Positions 23,801 through 36,600 of a DNA stretch of 64,000 nt are shown piece by piece. Source of the stretch: Circinella umbellata. Its lineage: Eukaryota; Mucoromycota; Mucoromycetes; Mucorales; Lichtheimiaceae. Under the pieces are notes generated by a model. That model worked only from the letters and a program-made list of their open reading frames with translations, had not been told where the DNA came from and searched no databases. The stretch is taken from contig JAIWNF010000087.1 of NCBI GenBank assembly GCA_025093555.1, positions 62,001 through 126,000 of the forward strand, in the 5' to 3' direction. Position 1 is the stretch's first letter. Each line of letters begins with the position of its first letter. The translations under genes were made by a program, and so were the position numbers.

Positions 23801-25962
23801 CAAGGTCTTTATTCGTCATCCAGAAACGGTAAGTATTTCTTTTTGATTATTTTCTGTTGGGAGGGGATTACACTACTAATAATTCTAATTTTTATCCCGA
23901 ACAGATTTTTGCATTAGAAAACTTGCGTGATAAATATTGGCATAACATGGCAATCCGTATTCAACGTGCATGGCGTTCTTATGTACGTTACAAATGGGAA
24001 TGTGCTCGAAAGATTCAACGTTTCTGGAGACAAAATAAATATAATATTGGTTATTTACAAGCACGAGAATATGGTCATGAACTTTTGGGTGGTCGTAAAG
24101 AACGTCGTAGATTTTCATTATTAAGTATGCGTAAATTTACTGGAGATTATCTTGATGTTAGAAATGGTACTGGATTAGCAACTATGATTCGTAATGCTTT
24201 AACACTTAAAGGTAAGTAATAAATTTATTTTGTTTGTTATTTAAATATAAATATAAATATATATATTTGAAATGATTTGATTCATTAAATATTCTTGTTT
24301 TTGTTGGTTATGTAAGGTGGTGAAGAAGTTGTCTTTAGTATGCGTGGTAGTACATTAGTACCTAGAGCAATGAGATCGAGTGTTCCCAGTCCACGTACAC
24401 TCGTTTTGGTAAGAAATAATGGATTATATAATTTATTTTTATTAAAACAAATACTAATAACATTTAATTTCTATTGTATAGACAAATCAAAATCTTCATA
24501 TACTTGTTACTACTAAGAATGGAAAAATGATTCAAATGACAGATGAGAAGATTATCTCATTAAATGTTATTAGTGGTGTTAGCACTTCGACACTTCGTGA
24601 TGATTGGATTGTATTACATGTAGATAATTCTCCAGAAGGTGATACCATTCTTTCTTGTATTTTCAAGACAGAATTAATGGTACATATGGCACAACAGTCA
24701 GGAGGTCGTATTGGTATTCAAGCTACACCTCAAATTCAATATAAGAAAAAGGGTGGTAAATCGGTTACCATGAAATTTGTCAAGAATGAAAAGATTCCAC
24801 GTGATGATGTTTATAAAAGTCATGTTGTCAATGTACCTTCAGGTGAACCAGCTAATAGTGGTAAGTTTATTGAATTATCATTCATAGAAAGATAATTTAG
24901 GATTCTTTTTTTCAGTTACTAATTATATACATATATATATATATATATATAGCGTCTATGCCACCATGTCCTACTAAACCTCGATTGACATCTACAAGTA
25001 CAAGAAAACCAGCCGCTCGAAAGACACCAACAACACGTTCAGCACCTCGACCTAAACCTACTCCTGCTACTACTACTCCTTCTACTGCTGGTACTGCCAA
25101 TATTTCTGCTAATCGACCTTTACCACCTATTCAAAATAATACACGTTCAGTTCCTCCGCCACCACCACCAGCTGCACCAGCTACACCTGCTCATCCACAA
25201 TTTAAGGCTATTTATCCATTCCAATCACAAGAAGATGGTGAAATTGCATTTGAAAAAGATGATCTTTTAGAAATTGTTGAAAAAGATGAAAATGGTTGGT
25301 GGTTAGCTCGTAAAGATGGTAAAGAAGGATGGGTACCAAGTAATTATCTTGAAGAATATGTTGCACCTAAACCTACACCTGCACCTCCACCACCACCTGC
25401 TCGTAGAGCAGCTCCGCCTCCACCACCAGCTAGTAATAGTATTTCATCACCTAGATCATCTAATATGTCACCTCCTTCAACCACAACACAACCTATTCCA
25501 GTCATGCCTGGTGTAGCTGCATCTTCTTCCAATGGTGTACCACCATGGAAAGCACAATTAGAAGCCCGAAAAGCAGCTCAAGCTTCTGGTAATGTTCCCA
25601 CACCAGCACCACGTCCTGTTCCTGGCGCGACACCTGTTCCTGCTGCGCGAAGAGCGCCACCTGCGCCTGGACCTAAACCTGTTATTCCCGCTAAACCAAG
25701 TACGATGGGTAAACCTGTAGTTCCAGCAAGACCTGGCACTACACCTTCACCTGCTCCTCGTGCGCCTCCTCGACCTACTTCGACTTCACCACCTTCTAAT
25801 GCTGCTGCTTCACTAGCAGATGCTGTAAGTATTTTTCATTTTATTTTCACTAGTTCTAAAGAAAAGGAATATTAATTTGTTTATTTTTTACATAATAAAT
25901 AGATTCGTGCTAGACGTCAACAACAACCACAGCAACAACATGAAAGTGATGACGAATGGTAG
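20872..25962 (+). CDS. MYO5: Class I myosin (long-tailed, SH3 and acidic CA tail)
   Basis: Sixteen exons: 20872-20880, 20992-21174, 21288-21389, 21473-21739, 21801-21878, 21950-22034, 22111-22214, 22306-22441, 22516-22614, 22689-23563, 23649-23828, 23905-24211, 24317-24408, 24482-24860, 24953-25824, 25903-25962; 1276 codons, 1275 residues. An actin-based motor of endocytic patches. Visible in order: P-loop GESGAGKT (127-134), TEDS-rule Ser356 16 residues before DAL (site of PAK/Ste20-type activation), relay IYGFEIF, IQ motifs ~722-750, TH1 membrane-binding tail (~760-965), proline-rich TH2, SH3 (~1048-1103, ending [10 protein letters not shown]), [11 protein letters not shown] (WH2-like) and an acidic C-terminus SDDEW that would activate Arp2/3. 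Intron 2 uses a GC donor (21175 GCAAGT). The symbol follows yeast MYO3/MYO5; the 1:1 relation is inferred. Its 3' end is duplicated inverted at 9.5-10.4 kb. Confidence 0.96.
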
Positions 25963-27013
25963 ATCTTGAAAAAATTATAGATTAACTTTTATACACACAC
26001 TTTCTCTCACTATCTATTCTAAATATTACCCTTATCACTCATCTCTCTCTCTCCCGCCTCTCCTCCTCCTTACACGTTTTTTTTTATTTATGAAAGTCAT
26101 TTATATTATATACAATCTTTTTAAAAAGAAGTACGAGTTTACCATTGATAAAATACACTTTTTTTTTATTATATCACAACCTTAACTATTTGTTAAACAG
26201 TTAAAATCACACCATGATCACTTGTTAGTGTGAAACAAGACTATTTTTTTTTCTGTAAAATATCGATGAAACAATACTTTTTTTTTGTATGAATAGATGA
26301 AACAATACTATTTTAGATTCAATTTATATTTTTCATAAAAGTGGTAAAAGAAATGAAAATGACAGATCTGAATACATTATCTTAAAAAGGGAAATTGTCC
26401 AATTGTATCTGGTGAACACGTACAGTACCAAGAAGCCATAAAAAGTCTAAATATCCGTCTTGTGATAATTTTTCTTACTAAACTCAAAATTTATATCAAG
26501 CATAAATACTGTCCTTTTATTTCTATAGTCAATATTACTATGAATAATTAACTGATTTCAGTTAGAAACTACAAGTTCTCCTAAACATAAATACAGTAAT
26601 ATCGAATTTTTAAGTAGCAACACCCTTATTCCACTACGTATTTTTTATTATCCACAGGTTATAATTCTTATCTCGCGGGATTTCAATTGCCTCAACAAAC
26701 AAAAGTGATGTGGTGGCGCTGAAAATCATGCAAAACTTGATTAAAAAACCAAAGCCCAAGTGGCATGACAAAGGCTCATTCCTTGTTATTAAAAAACCAA
26801 GCCCAACTTCTCATACGTGTAACATCGTTGCATTATTTAAGCTGGTAACTTTGGACGTTTTCCTATCTCTTCTTTTCTTTACTTTACTTTTCATCTATCT
26901 ACGAAAATAGTAAGTCTTTTTACTACTTATTTTACATAGTATAACCTATTCATCTCTTTATTAATAGTTTATATATCAATAAATATGTAGCCTAAAGAAA
27001 ACTTCTAAATATA
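25963..27013. other. Duplicated non-coding flank downstream of myosin-I
   Basis: Holds the myosin 3' UTR (CT-rich, 25,995-26,075) and sequence highly similar to 8,523-9,540. A 57-66 codon open frame at about 26,710-26,910 exists in both arms but accumulates mainly amino-acid-changing differences, so I do not call it a gene. A donor-like GTAAGTC follows at 26,909 and may mark an intron of a transcript leading to the small ORF. Confidence 0.45.
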
Positions 27014-27154
27014 ATGCCTCAAAATCCTCCCCAAAATCCTCCTCCTCCGTGTTCCAAGTGCAGAAGTCGCCCTTGCCAATGTAGACCTGCAACGACCAAA
27101 CCTATGATACCTGTGGTTAAACAACCTCAAAAACCATCTCCGAGAGGTGGATAA
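27014..27154 (+). CDS. Small cysteine-proline protein, 46 aa (right-arm copy)
   Basis: Starts MPQNPPQNPPPP, contains CSKC and CQC, ends PRGG-TAA. It is nearly identical to the left-arm copy: one proline codon shorter and one silent difference. An in-frame TAA lies 21 nt upstream of the ATG, so the ORF has its own start. No family recognised. Coding status rests on the conserved frame between the duplicates. Confidence 0.45.
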   Translation: MPQNPPQNPPPPCSKCRSRPCQCRPATTKPMIPVVKQPQKPSPRGG

Positions 27155-27459
27155 TATTTTTATTTAAAGATAATATATTTTATATATTATTTTTTTTTAT
27201 AATACGTATAATATTTTATATTTATTATTTTCTTTTGATAATATAATACTTGGTATATTATTTTTTTATTACGTGTATAAATCAACAATAAATATTCACG
27301 TACATTGGTTTTTTTATTATATAAATGTTACTCCTATTATAAAAGTACGGATAAAAATGGTAAAATATAATGTAAAGGAAGTGATTAGAAGAGGATCAAT
27401 AACATCATCAACAGGGTAAAAAGCTGGATAACTCTAACACCGTTCAAAGAAAAATGAAA

Positions 27460-28380
27460 AAACAAATAATAATAAGGGTGTCTGTAGAAAGCGAAAACCG
27501 CAAGATATAACATGCCCAACGTTATCTAAATTGAAATGGGAGATGGTCTTTGTCAATGGCTACAAATGTATTGATATGTTGCGCAAGTGGGGGTCCGTGA
27601 GGACCAATGAAGTTAAATAACGTATGGTACTTAGACAAGAAAATTACGTAGAAAATGATATGAAGCGAATTTGTATGAGTTCATATCACGATTCCGAAAT
27701 CGAAAGAAAATAAAAAAATGCAACGAAAAAGTTATGAAAAATTTACTAGAAAGAAGAATGGAAGTCTTGAACGATTTCGTTGATCTATTTGATGACCTTA
27801 AAGAAAGACAACAGAAGAAAGCGACATTGTACAAAGGTGTATCAACAATCCAAGACCACGAACTGTGCGAACGTTTTATACGTATGAACGTATGATAACA
27901 TGAGATCAACACCTTTTAAGCAGGCCAAGATAGCAGCAAAAAAATATCTTTACACTGATCTCTTTGAAAAAGAGATCAGTGGCGCAGATGCTTATGTATC
28001 AAGTTCTTCAGATGACTCGTATGATAACATCAGTAACTACACATATGACTCATCAGATTCGGATAACCCGAAGATTAAGAAGAAGAACGAGGCAGAAGAA
28101 AAAGAAAACTTGTGAGAAAATTGACACCAAAGGACAAGAATTAAGAGGGAAAAGTTACATAAAGGACACCCGATCCAATTGACGTATTGAGAAAAGAAAT
28201 TAGTAGCCTATCACTACGTAATAGTGAATGAAAGGCAAGTACGTACAAAACGGTCAAGACAGTTGAAAATGACCAAGTACAAAAACTTATTCGGACAAGT
28301 AAATTATTTCGCACTGATGATCAGTGGAAATGAAGAAGAATTGAAAGACGAGAATGAACCAAAAAAAATCTAAGGAAACA
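27460..28380 (+). pseudogene. Decayed multi-piece ORF, unidentified
   Basis: Successive plus-strand open stretches look like fragments of one old gene: 27,460-27,630 (contains WEMVFVNGYKCIDMLRKWG), 27,671-27,895 (charged, helical), 27,900-28,115 (acidic Ser/Asp-rich) and about 28,195-28,373 (contains QLKMTKYKNLFGQVNYFALM). They change frame and carry stops between them. No family recognised. The first piece is duplicated in degraded form at 7.9-8.06 kb. Transposon origin is likely but unproven. Confidence 0.35.
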
Positions 28381-28599
28381 TTAATAAATCAAGATAGGCT
28401 GAACACTCTGTGGTTGGCCAAATAACGAACCTAGTCACGGTATGAACTAACAACCAGAAGCTAAGCCCAATGAACAAGCAATAACAGATAGCTGTTTCAA
28501 TTGTAAATGTGCCAGCCCATCATGCTGTAGAATGTAAAGGACACAGCGCGAAAACTGGATTATCACGCTGTTTTTAAAGTATGCATTGAGAAATGAGTT

Positions 28600-29405
28600 C
28601 AATTTCAGTGCCAACTTTTCTTTCAGTAACAAATTTAATACGAATAAAAAAGTGTTGCAACGATGGAAAAATTAAATAGTTGATGAAGAATAAGAAAACG
28701 AATATGGTGTTATATGTATCATCGAGTGGATGGGAACATGTCTTTTAGATGTAAGTTAGTCGGTTTTTCATCATTGATTAAATCACAATTCTGTACGTAG
28801 AAGTACAAAGATAGTTATAAATCCATTTATTTTTTTTAACTCATACGTATCAAAATAAAAGAAAGGATTATACATTATTTAGTCTTTTAGTACGTAACAG
28901 TTAAAATAAAAGATCATCATTAACCTCTTGAGGTAATCTGGAATTATAAAATCAGTGGTATTCTTTCTCTTGATAGATTATTCGTATGTTTAGTTCCATG
29001 CATCTACGCACAATTTATTTTTTTGTTTTTGTTTAATAACCATGCGATAGTGATATGATAGCATGTTGTAATGTGATCTTTAACAAAATAACAATTATTA
29101 CACAATAGAATTTCTATAATAAAGTGAAGCGTAAATGATTGATCGATGACATATTTAGTCCTATTTTACGTATGTCATTTCTCATAATTTCCTTTCCCTC
29201 TTATCAATCTCCCCCATTTTTTAAACGAATATGTTGTATATATGCATACACACACGTGATAAGTATAATGAAGGTATGTATGATTAATACGTTATAGCCT
29301 TATAAATTGATACAAAAAAAATATCATTATAATGCCAAACCATTATAATAATAACAGTTTATAAACATTATTGGCTTTTATTACTATATTTATCCCAACT
29401 TCTTT
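28600..29405. other. AT-rich intergenic region
   Basis: No coding exon seen. It lies downstream of the acyl-CoA dehydrogenase stop codon (29,406) and must contain its 3' UTR. Confidence 0.45.
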
Positions 29406-31787
29406 TTACAATCTGGCATTCTTGGGGAAGTACTTCATAGCCTATTATTATCAGTAATATTATTTATAATTTATACAAGTTTGAGTTAGTATTTATATTC
29501 CATTTGTTGCTATTGTTCTTATTGGTATATTAGAGTAAGGAAAAAAATTTACCTGTCGTACACCTAAATCGCTCATAATTTCTTCAGATCCACCGAGAAT
29601 AGCAGCGAATTTGTAAGTTCTTTGGAAAGATTCAATGGATCGACCCATACCAGTCTTAGTAATACCTCTACCACCAAAGATTTGACAAGCATCATCAGAA
29701 ACATTATGAGCTACACGAGTAGCTTGATATTTAAGCAAAGCAATTGGACCAGCAAGTTTTTGAGATTGTTCAAGGTAAGGCATATTACACATTTGGTAAG
29801 TAATATTTTCGAGCCAGTTTTGAACTGGTTCAAGTGAAGAAATCTAATAATAAATAATAATACAAAAAAAGAAAAGAGTTAATGAAAAGGTTATCAATTT
29901 TATCATGTGTTATTAATATAATAGTTACCATAGCACCAATCTTTGCACGAATGACAGGTTGATCAATTAAACGCTTGCCAAAGACTATTATAATTATTTG
30001 TTTTTATGTTAATATATATAATAATACAAACCATGATAACAAACTCTTGTGTGTGTGTTGTATTTTTAATTAAGAGATATCTTACCTTTACGTTGATTTG
30101 CCCACTTCATACTATTATATAGGAAATGAAAAAAAAGACATGTTAATAATAATTATAAATAACCCATATATTATATCAACTTACCATTCTTCAATAATCA
30201 TACGAGTGGATGCAATAATTGAACAGCAAATGTACCAACGTTCGTGGTTGAAGCTATAATATATGAGTTGAAAGAAAAATAACATATAATTATTAGTTTA
30301 TCAGTATTTCACGTTGTTACTATCCTAATTTTTTTTAGAAGGGATGAAACGATCCAATCTTACTTGTACATGATGACTTGGAAACCTTGACCTTCTTTAC
30401 CAAGAATGTTTTCAACAGGAACCTTAACATTTTCAAAAGTAATGTAGGAAGTACCAGCAGCAGAAGAATATGAAGTCTTAATACCCTTGGTTTCAAGACC
30501 TTCTTGACGTTCAATGAAAAGCATAGTAATACCCTTTTCAGTACGAACAGCAACACTGAAGTAATCAGAGAATGTACCATTGGTAATCCACTATAATAAC
30601 AGTATCATTTTTTTTAAAAAAAAAATGCTCCCGTTAGTTCATCTATATCCTCTATTCACTCATTTTCTTTTCCATAATCCATAATATATATTACCTTCTT
30701 GACACCATTCACAATAAAATGTTTACCATCTGGAGTAAGTTTAGCAGTAGTACGAATTTTTGCTACATCAGAACCAGTATAAGGTTCAGTGATAGCTAAA
30801 CAGATACGTTTACGACCCAAAAGAACTTCAGGAACAACACGTTCCTTTAAGTGAGGAGGACCAAAGTTGAAAACAGGTGGTAAACCAATGGAATAACCAG
30901 AAGAAATACCATCAACAAAACCAGGTGTACCAACACGTGCAGTTTCTTCGTGAGCAATCATTTCATGGAAATAATCAAAGTTTTCAGGCTTAATACCACC
31001 AGGCAATTTCAATCCCTTAAGCCAAGGACCAGGACCAATTTGAGATGCCAAAACACCTTCCTCACCCAAAAATTTGTAAAGTTCAAGAGTAGGTGCCTTA
31101 TTTAATTCTTCACTAATAAGAGCTTCGGGCTAAAAAAATAATAATAAGAATAATATGAGAATGATTATATAACATTTAAATATTTATTTTTTAATTTTTT
31201 TTTTCTTACCTTAACATCAGCATAGAGTTCACGGAGTGCTTGGCGGAATTTAGTATGGCTCTCACTATTATCCATTTTATAGGAATGAGATTTTGCATAA
31301 TCTTAGTATGTAAAATCATAGAAAAAAAAAAGGTGAAAAAAACTACTTACTTAAAGTAAGGACTCTTGAAACCCATCCAGTAACTAGGTTCAGCATATGG
31401 AACCTTGGACAAATCACCAGGTTTAGGAATGGCAATCTTGGGTGATTCATTTTCAATTGTACCAATCTTGAGACGAGGAGCATATTTGACAATGACTTCT
31501 TGACGATGAAGACCATAAAAGTCATCTAATATATAAAAAAAGATAGAACTATAAGAAAAACATTTCCCCTCTCTCATTATTTTTTTTTTCTTATAAGATA
31601 TTATTATTTTTTATTTACCTGTCACGTCCTTGCCACCATATTCAATCAAAAGTTGAGCACCACCAGGATGCATATCAGCAAAAGTAGTTACATCATACAC
31701 TTCAGAATCAATGATAATCCAACAATCATCTTCAGATGTATGTTTTGCAACTTCTGCACGAGTATATACTTTAAGTTCTTTGGGCAT
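29406..31787 (-). CDS. Cytochrome b5-domain acyl-CoA dehydrogenase, probably peroxisomal
   Basis: Ten exons: 31787-31619, 31525-31351, 31264-31210, 31129-30695, 30590-30364, 30253-30185, 30111-30086, 29984-29929, 29843-29553, 29441-29406; 513 codons, 512 residues. The N-terminal ~80 residues form a cytochrome b5-like heme domain with both axial His visible (HPGG at 40-43, LHR at 63). It is followed by a complete acyl-CoA dehydrogenase fold: ITEPYTGSDVAKIRTTA (FAD/substrate segment), WITNG, the ESFQRTYKF/ILGGSEEIM end and QIFGGRGI. The protein ends AMKYFPKNARL; the final Ala-Arg-Leu is a PTS1-type peroxisomal signal. Cyt b5-ACAD fusions are typical of fungi, where they catalyse the first alpha,beta-dehydrogenation in fatty-acid or branched-chain oxidation; substrate cannot be read from sequence. 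Confidence 0.94.
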
Positions 31788-32864
31788 GATGAGTGAACAA
31801 GAAGAGAGAGAGGGGGGGTGGATATTGAATTAAAAAGAAAAAGAAAAAAAAGAGAGGAGAAATAAGTTTTTATTTTATTTACGTTGTGTAAGTAACATGT
31901 GAAATTTCTGTTGCGGAGTAACGCATCTTTTTTATTTGTTCAAATCACATTGGCACATCATGCAGAAAGAGAAGATCTATTTTATTTTTTTTGAAAACCA
32001 TTTATAAAGAAAAAACACCTTTTACTTTCTTTTAAAAGTCTTTTTTTTCCCTACTATAATGATATCTAATTATAATCAATTAGTTAATCATTATATTCAG
32101 GTGAATATACAATTATAAATGTATAATTTCTATTAATTTATTTATATGTTATGGACTGTTTTATAATAAATAATGCTTATTCAGCAAATGTTCTGGTGTG
32201 TGAAAACACCCATTAACAATCAGTTCATTTTTTTTTTTTTGCATACATTTACATTTTCACTTTCTTAATACAGTAAAAGATAATATTAGTTAACTCTAAG
32301 TTATATATATATATTGTATTTATGGGTACATTGCATTTTCACGCGTTACAGAAGATTACAGAAATTTGTTTATAATGGCTAATTAGGATAGGCAAGCTCA
32401 TCACCTTATTACAAAACATGTTGACTATCATGAAATATTCTCTGCCTCTTCTCTTCCACCTTCTCCTTCATTTTCATAATGACTTTTTACACATTGAATC
32501 CATTTATCTTAAACTATTAATGTTTTTTTCAACGATCACCCTTTTTATTAAATTCCAGAAGTTTCTCGAACAACCTGTTAATGTGTCAGTAAATAATATT
32601 ATACTCTCTGATCGATGAATAATAACCCGCTCCCTTTTGATTTTTTTTATCTACTAAAGACAGTGATTATTACAAATCTAAAATACGTAATTGTTACCAT
32701 ATTATTACCACAGTAGTAAAGTATACAGTCATAGCATTGATATTACGTATTTATTTTTTTTGCTTTTCGTTTAATAAAGTGCTATTATTCAATCGTAACG
32801 ACATCTTATTGCTATACTATCACACCTTATTTCTTTATTTGACTGGATCCACAAAACAATTATA
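31788..32864. other. Intergenic; upstream of the dehydrogenase and left flank of the Fanzor element
   Basis: AT-rich, with no supported coding exon. The dehydrogenase promoter lies at its left end. The last two bases (TA, 32,863-32,864) are the left copy of the TA that flanks the Fanzor element. Confidence 0.5.
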
Positions 32865-33001
32865 CAGCCTTGGGCATCATCGCTACCAGGCGCGGAGCCC
32901 CTTTTTGGGGGGTCAAGGGAGGGGTTTACCCCCCTTACGACGCGTTTTCCGTTGAATGACCCGAAGCGAAGCGAAGCAGGCAAACGCTAGTATGATTATT
33001 A
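32865..33001. repeat. Fanzor element TIR, gene-3' side
   Basis: Inverted repeat matching 38,971-39,120. It contains two short GC hairpins (CCCC-TTTTT-GGGG at about 32,898-32,910 and GGGG-TTTA-CCCC at about 32,921-32,932). The GC content contrasts sharply with the AT-rich surroundings. Confidence 0.85.
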
Positions 33002-33637
33002 GATTAATACAATCATTACGATTATTATAATCATCACGATTATGATGAGCAAGAATTACTACGGATCGCAAGAGGTGTTGAAAAAGGAAATGATGACTAT
33101 AATTAAAAATAATCGAAAGGGGCACCCGAAAAGGAAAATGGCAACACTAGTAACACTATGGAATTACAGCTTATCACATTGGCTCGAACAAAGTAATACA
33201 ACATATTTACAAGCTAGAAAAAATATCACTCAATAATAATAGTAAAATAAAATGTCTAACATGTAGCCTACAATAAATGCTAATAATAAAAAGAGCATAT
33301 GGGATTGTGTCGAATAAAGAAAAAGTTCTTGTCCTGCATAACAAACAATACGCGCGACATTCTGAAAAAGGAAACTAGAACGTAAACTCAACACTTTAAC
33401 TTCGTTTCCCGCGCCAGGTTTCTCATACTCATCATAGTGGAGTTCTTTATTTATCAGAAAAAATTACGTCATAAAAAAAATATTATTCTCATAAAAAAAA
33501 ACTGAAGTCAGCGCACAGCATAAATTTTTTTCATGTTAACCAGAAACAAAAGAAACAAGTACTTACTTCACCCCAGTTATTTAATACATGAATGCCAGCA
33601 CATCTTTACTGGCAGTTTTAGTTTTCTTTTATAGCTA
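32865..33637 (-). ncRNA. Candidate omegaRNA/fRNA region downstream of the Fanzor ORF
   Basis: In known TnpB/Fanzor systems the guide RNA overlaps or follows the nuclease 3' end and runs through the transposon end, with the guide taken from flanking DNA. Here the 773 bp between the stop codon (33,638) and the element end lack ORFs and finish in a conserved, hairpin-rich TIR. By that rule the scaffold would end at 32,865 and the guide would start with the flank, on the minus strand TATAATTGTTTTGTGGATCC. This is position-based inference; no RNA fold was computed. Confidence 0.45.
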
Positions 33638-36600
33638 TTATTCTTCTTCACTCGCAATTTCTTCTCGAACAAGTTCTTCTTCTTGCATTTGTGCATTAAT
33701 ATGTTGGTTTTGATTATCAGGACGTCGAAGGTATAATGGTCTTGAGTTAGGATCACCATTGCTATTGATATAAGCTGTAAATACTCGTCCAATATTATTT
33801 GCAGCGTTAAGATCCCTATCTATTACACGACCTAACACATTTTCACCATTCTCGTCAATTCCTCGTTCACAATGTCGACACCATCGATATGGATATACAT
33901 TACGCCTATAACCAGCTATATATACAATATTATTATTACGTATTATTTTAAAAAGAGAAGAGAAAGTATGATAATTTAGTTTTTAAAATATTCAATAGTA
34001 GCGTGATATTTTTTCTTTTCAAAAATCATCAAGTTGGAAACGATACAAACCAGCACGCACGCGATCAGGACATTGTGATGTACGTGTTAATGGATTATTT
34101 TCTTCATCACAGCACCAAAGTATCTTTCTTCCCTTTCTGTTATTTCCAGTAGTTCTTCTTATTTTTTGTTTTCTATATTTTAAGAAGAAATAGAGTTAGT
34201 TTCTCACTTGAATAAAAAGAAAAACAATTAATATGATTTATCTTACCGATGATTTGTACATATCCACATATCTCTATCTGGATCACCCCGACTTTGATGA
34301 ACTAAAGATACTGTACGATTATGACATACAGAACACATTACACTTGTGTAAGACTCGTTAGTTAATATAACTAAAGTCCGACGTGCCAACACTGCACGAA
34401 ATGTCTATATAATAATAAAGAAAAAGAGGTTGAAAAATGATTAAAATCCTGAATTTGTATGATATGATGCTTTAATGTATATAAATGGTCACATACTTCC
34501 ACTGGAGTAGGTTCATAACCCCTCATACTTGGTCTAAGCCTACCGTCACCATAAGCAACAATGGTTGGCAAGGGTGGCACATATCCAGGTTGTCGTCGTC
34601 GTTCTCGACGAACTGCTCGTCGATGATTTTTACGTTCTTTTTTTGAATGTCTGAAAAAGGTAGGGAGTTGAGGCGGAAGTTGTGGCTGTAAATAACACAA
34701 AAAAAATTAGCAATTTCATACCAATGAATTTGATAATACAAGTGGATATACATACATCGTTTTGTTCATCCACACCAATTAGCAAGTTGGCTAACATTTC
34801 CAAGGCACTACGATGTGCTCCAAAATATCGCAGACGCATTTCACGATGGCGGTAATGAAAATTAAAGTTTTCATATATTCTATAGTAAAGAATGTTAGCT
34901 ATTATGAAGTGTTGCGTGCAATATAGACTTTTTTTTTAAAAAAAGAAAAAAAAAACTACTCACTCTGTATGAAATTCACCTATCATACGAATGTATTGAA
35001 TAAAATTTCCAGTTGTAGTCACTGTTGCTGGAACAAATCCCATCATATGGTAAAGCAGATGTAAGTCGGTAGCTTCTCGACCACGTAATGCTTCTTCAGC
35101 GACGTATTGACGTCGGTTTTCAAGCTCTCTGTATTGAGACCACTTGAACAAAGATTGGACTCTATTATTTAGGTAAATAGTTATAATATAATTAATGTAT
35201 GCCAATTATAATAAATTATTATCTTAGTTAATATTACTACATATTAAAAGAAAAAAAACATACTGATATTGTCCATTATGTAATTTTATAGTGTGCTGTT
35301 CACGTTGTTGATCTGTTTCCAGCGCATCCAGTGTATCCACAGCAGTGACCAAAGAACGAATGCCTATTTGTTTTATTAATATAAATAATTTTTTAAATAA
35401 CAGTAAGTACACATTTGCTCTTTGGTAAAGCACAGTTATAGCAATGTAACAATAAGTACGTTTATTACTGTACCTGGATCAATATATACTAAGCGAGAGT
35501 CAGCGGCGCGTTGTTGAGTTAATCCCTGAGGATTTTTAGAGAGATGATACATCCCACGTCGCCATGCTGTCAAGTCTTGATTACGAGGATATCGTACAAC
35601 TTCTCTAGAGGACTGTGGCAATCGCTCTAAAATCATATACGATTAAAGTTAAAAAAAAATAATGGGATATAAACATTTTGGTACAACATCAAAATAAAGT
35701 TGTAATAAGCAGTATATTTACCACCACGGATAGTTGCGATTGGTCTTCTGAACGTCAGTGACACCCCAACACCATCAGTTTCAATATAATTGTTGAACAA
35801 ATACCGTTCACGATGTTGAGATGGAAACATACCGGCTTCTATAAATTAAAAGGACACTCGTGCTATTCATCAGTTTTTGCTACGCCTTGAAGAAAATCAT
35901 TGAAAAAGATCTTATTTCAAATAAAGAATACTTGCCGTCAGTTTCCCAATATGTACAGCGGCGAGGTATAACGTGATTCAAATTAAATATATCCTCCCAT
36001 ATTTGTTCCATTTGAACAGAAGAAAGTGCCCGAAAGGCAGCAATTGTGATTAGTCGATGTTGTCGTCTTCCTCTTGGTGGGTTAGGTGACTAATAGCATG
36101 TATCCAACGTTTATATTAGAAGATACTCTGTTTAAAATATACATTGAATATTAATAATACAATAGAAAATGCTTACCATGATATGAGGAGGCATGTGGGC
36201 GTTAGGGTACTGAATTGAATAAATTTTTAAGATATGATATAGTGACCGTTGATCGATTGGCATGTAAGCCACTTGATGCTTTGCAACAGGAAGTACAGTC
36301 CACCGTCTTACACGATTTTCTTCTATTTGGTTCAGTAAATATACTAAATAAGTAGGCAATCGTTGATAAATGTTTACTTGTTGCACGCTACTTGGCCTTT
36401 CAATGATACTTTGGGCATTTTCATCAGCAAACGCTGTTTGAAAAGCTTGATGATGTTCTCTGCGTGATGTAAAGCAAAAGAAAAGAAAATAAGTTCGTTA
36501 AATACATAGAATAGTATTATACAGTAAAAAGTATCAGGTACTGTAATAAAAAAAAAGTGACACTTACGCATAATAATTATTTACTCTGTTTCGGATGGCA

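Larger units (their letters stand above)
25049..27645. repeat. Right arm of the inverted segmental duplication
   Basis: Counterpart of 7,890-10,422 in opposite orientation, with about 14.6 kb between the arms. This arm is probably the source, because here the myosin-I sequence is part of the intact gene. It spans the myosin tail, its 3' flank, the small cysteine-proline ORF and an ORF fragment at 27,460-27,630. Confidence 0.88.

Noticed and set aside
26710..26910. 66-codon frame present in both duplication arms (also 8,626-8,826)
   Set aside because: It starts at GTG, and differences between copies mostly change amino acids; it ends at a donor-like site. More likely UTR/promoter sequence.
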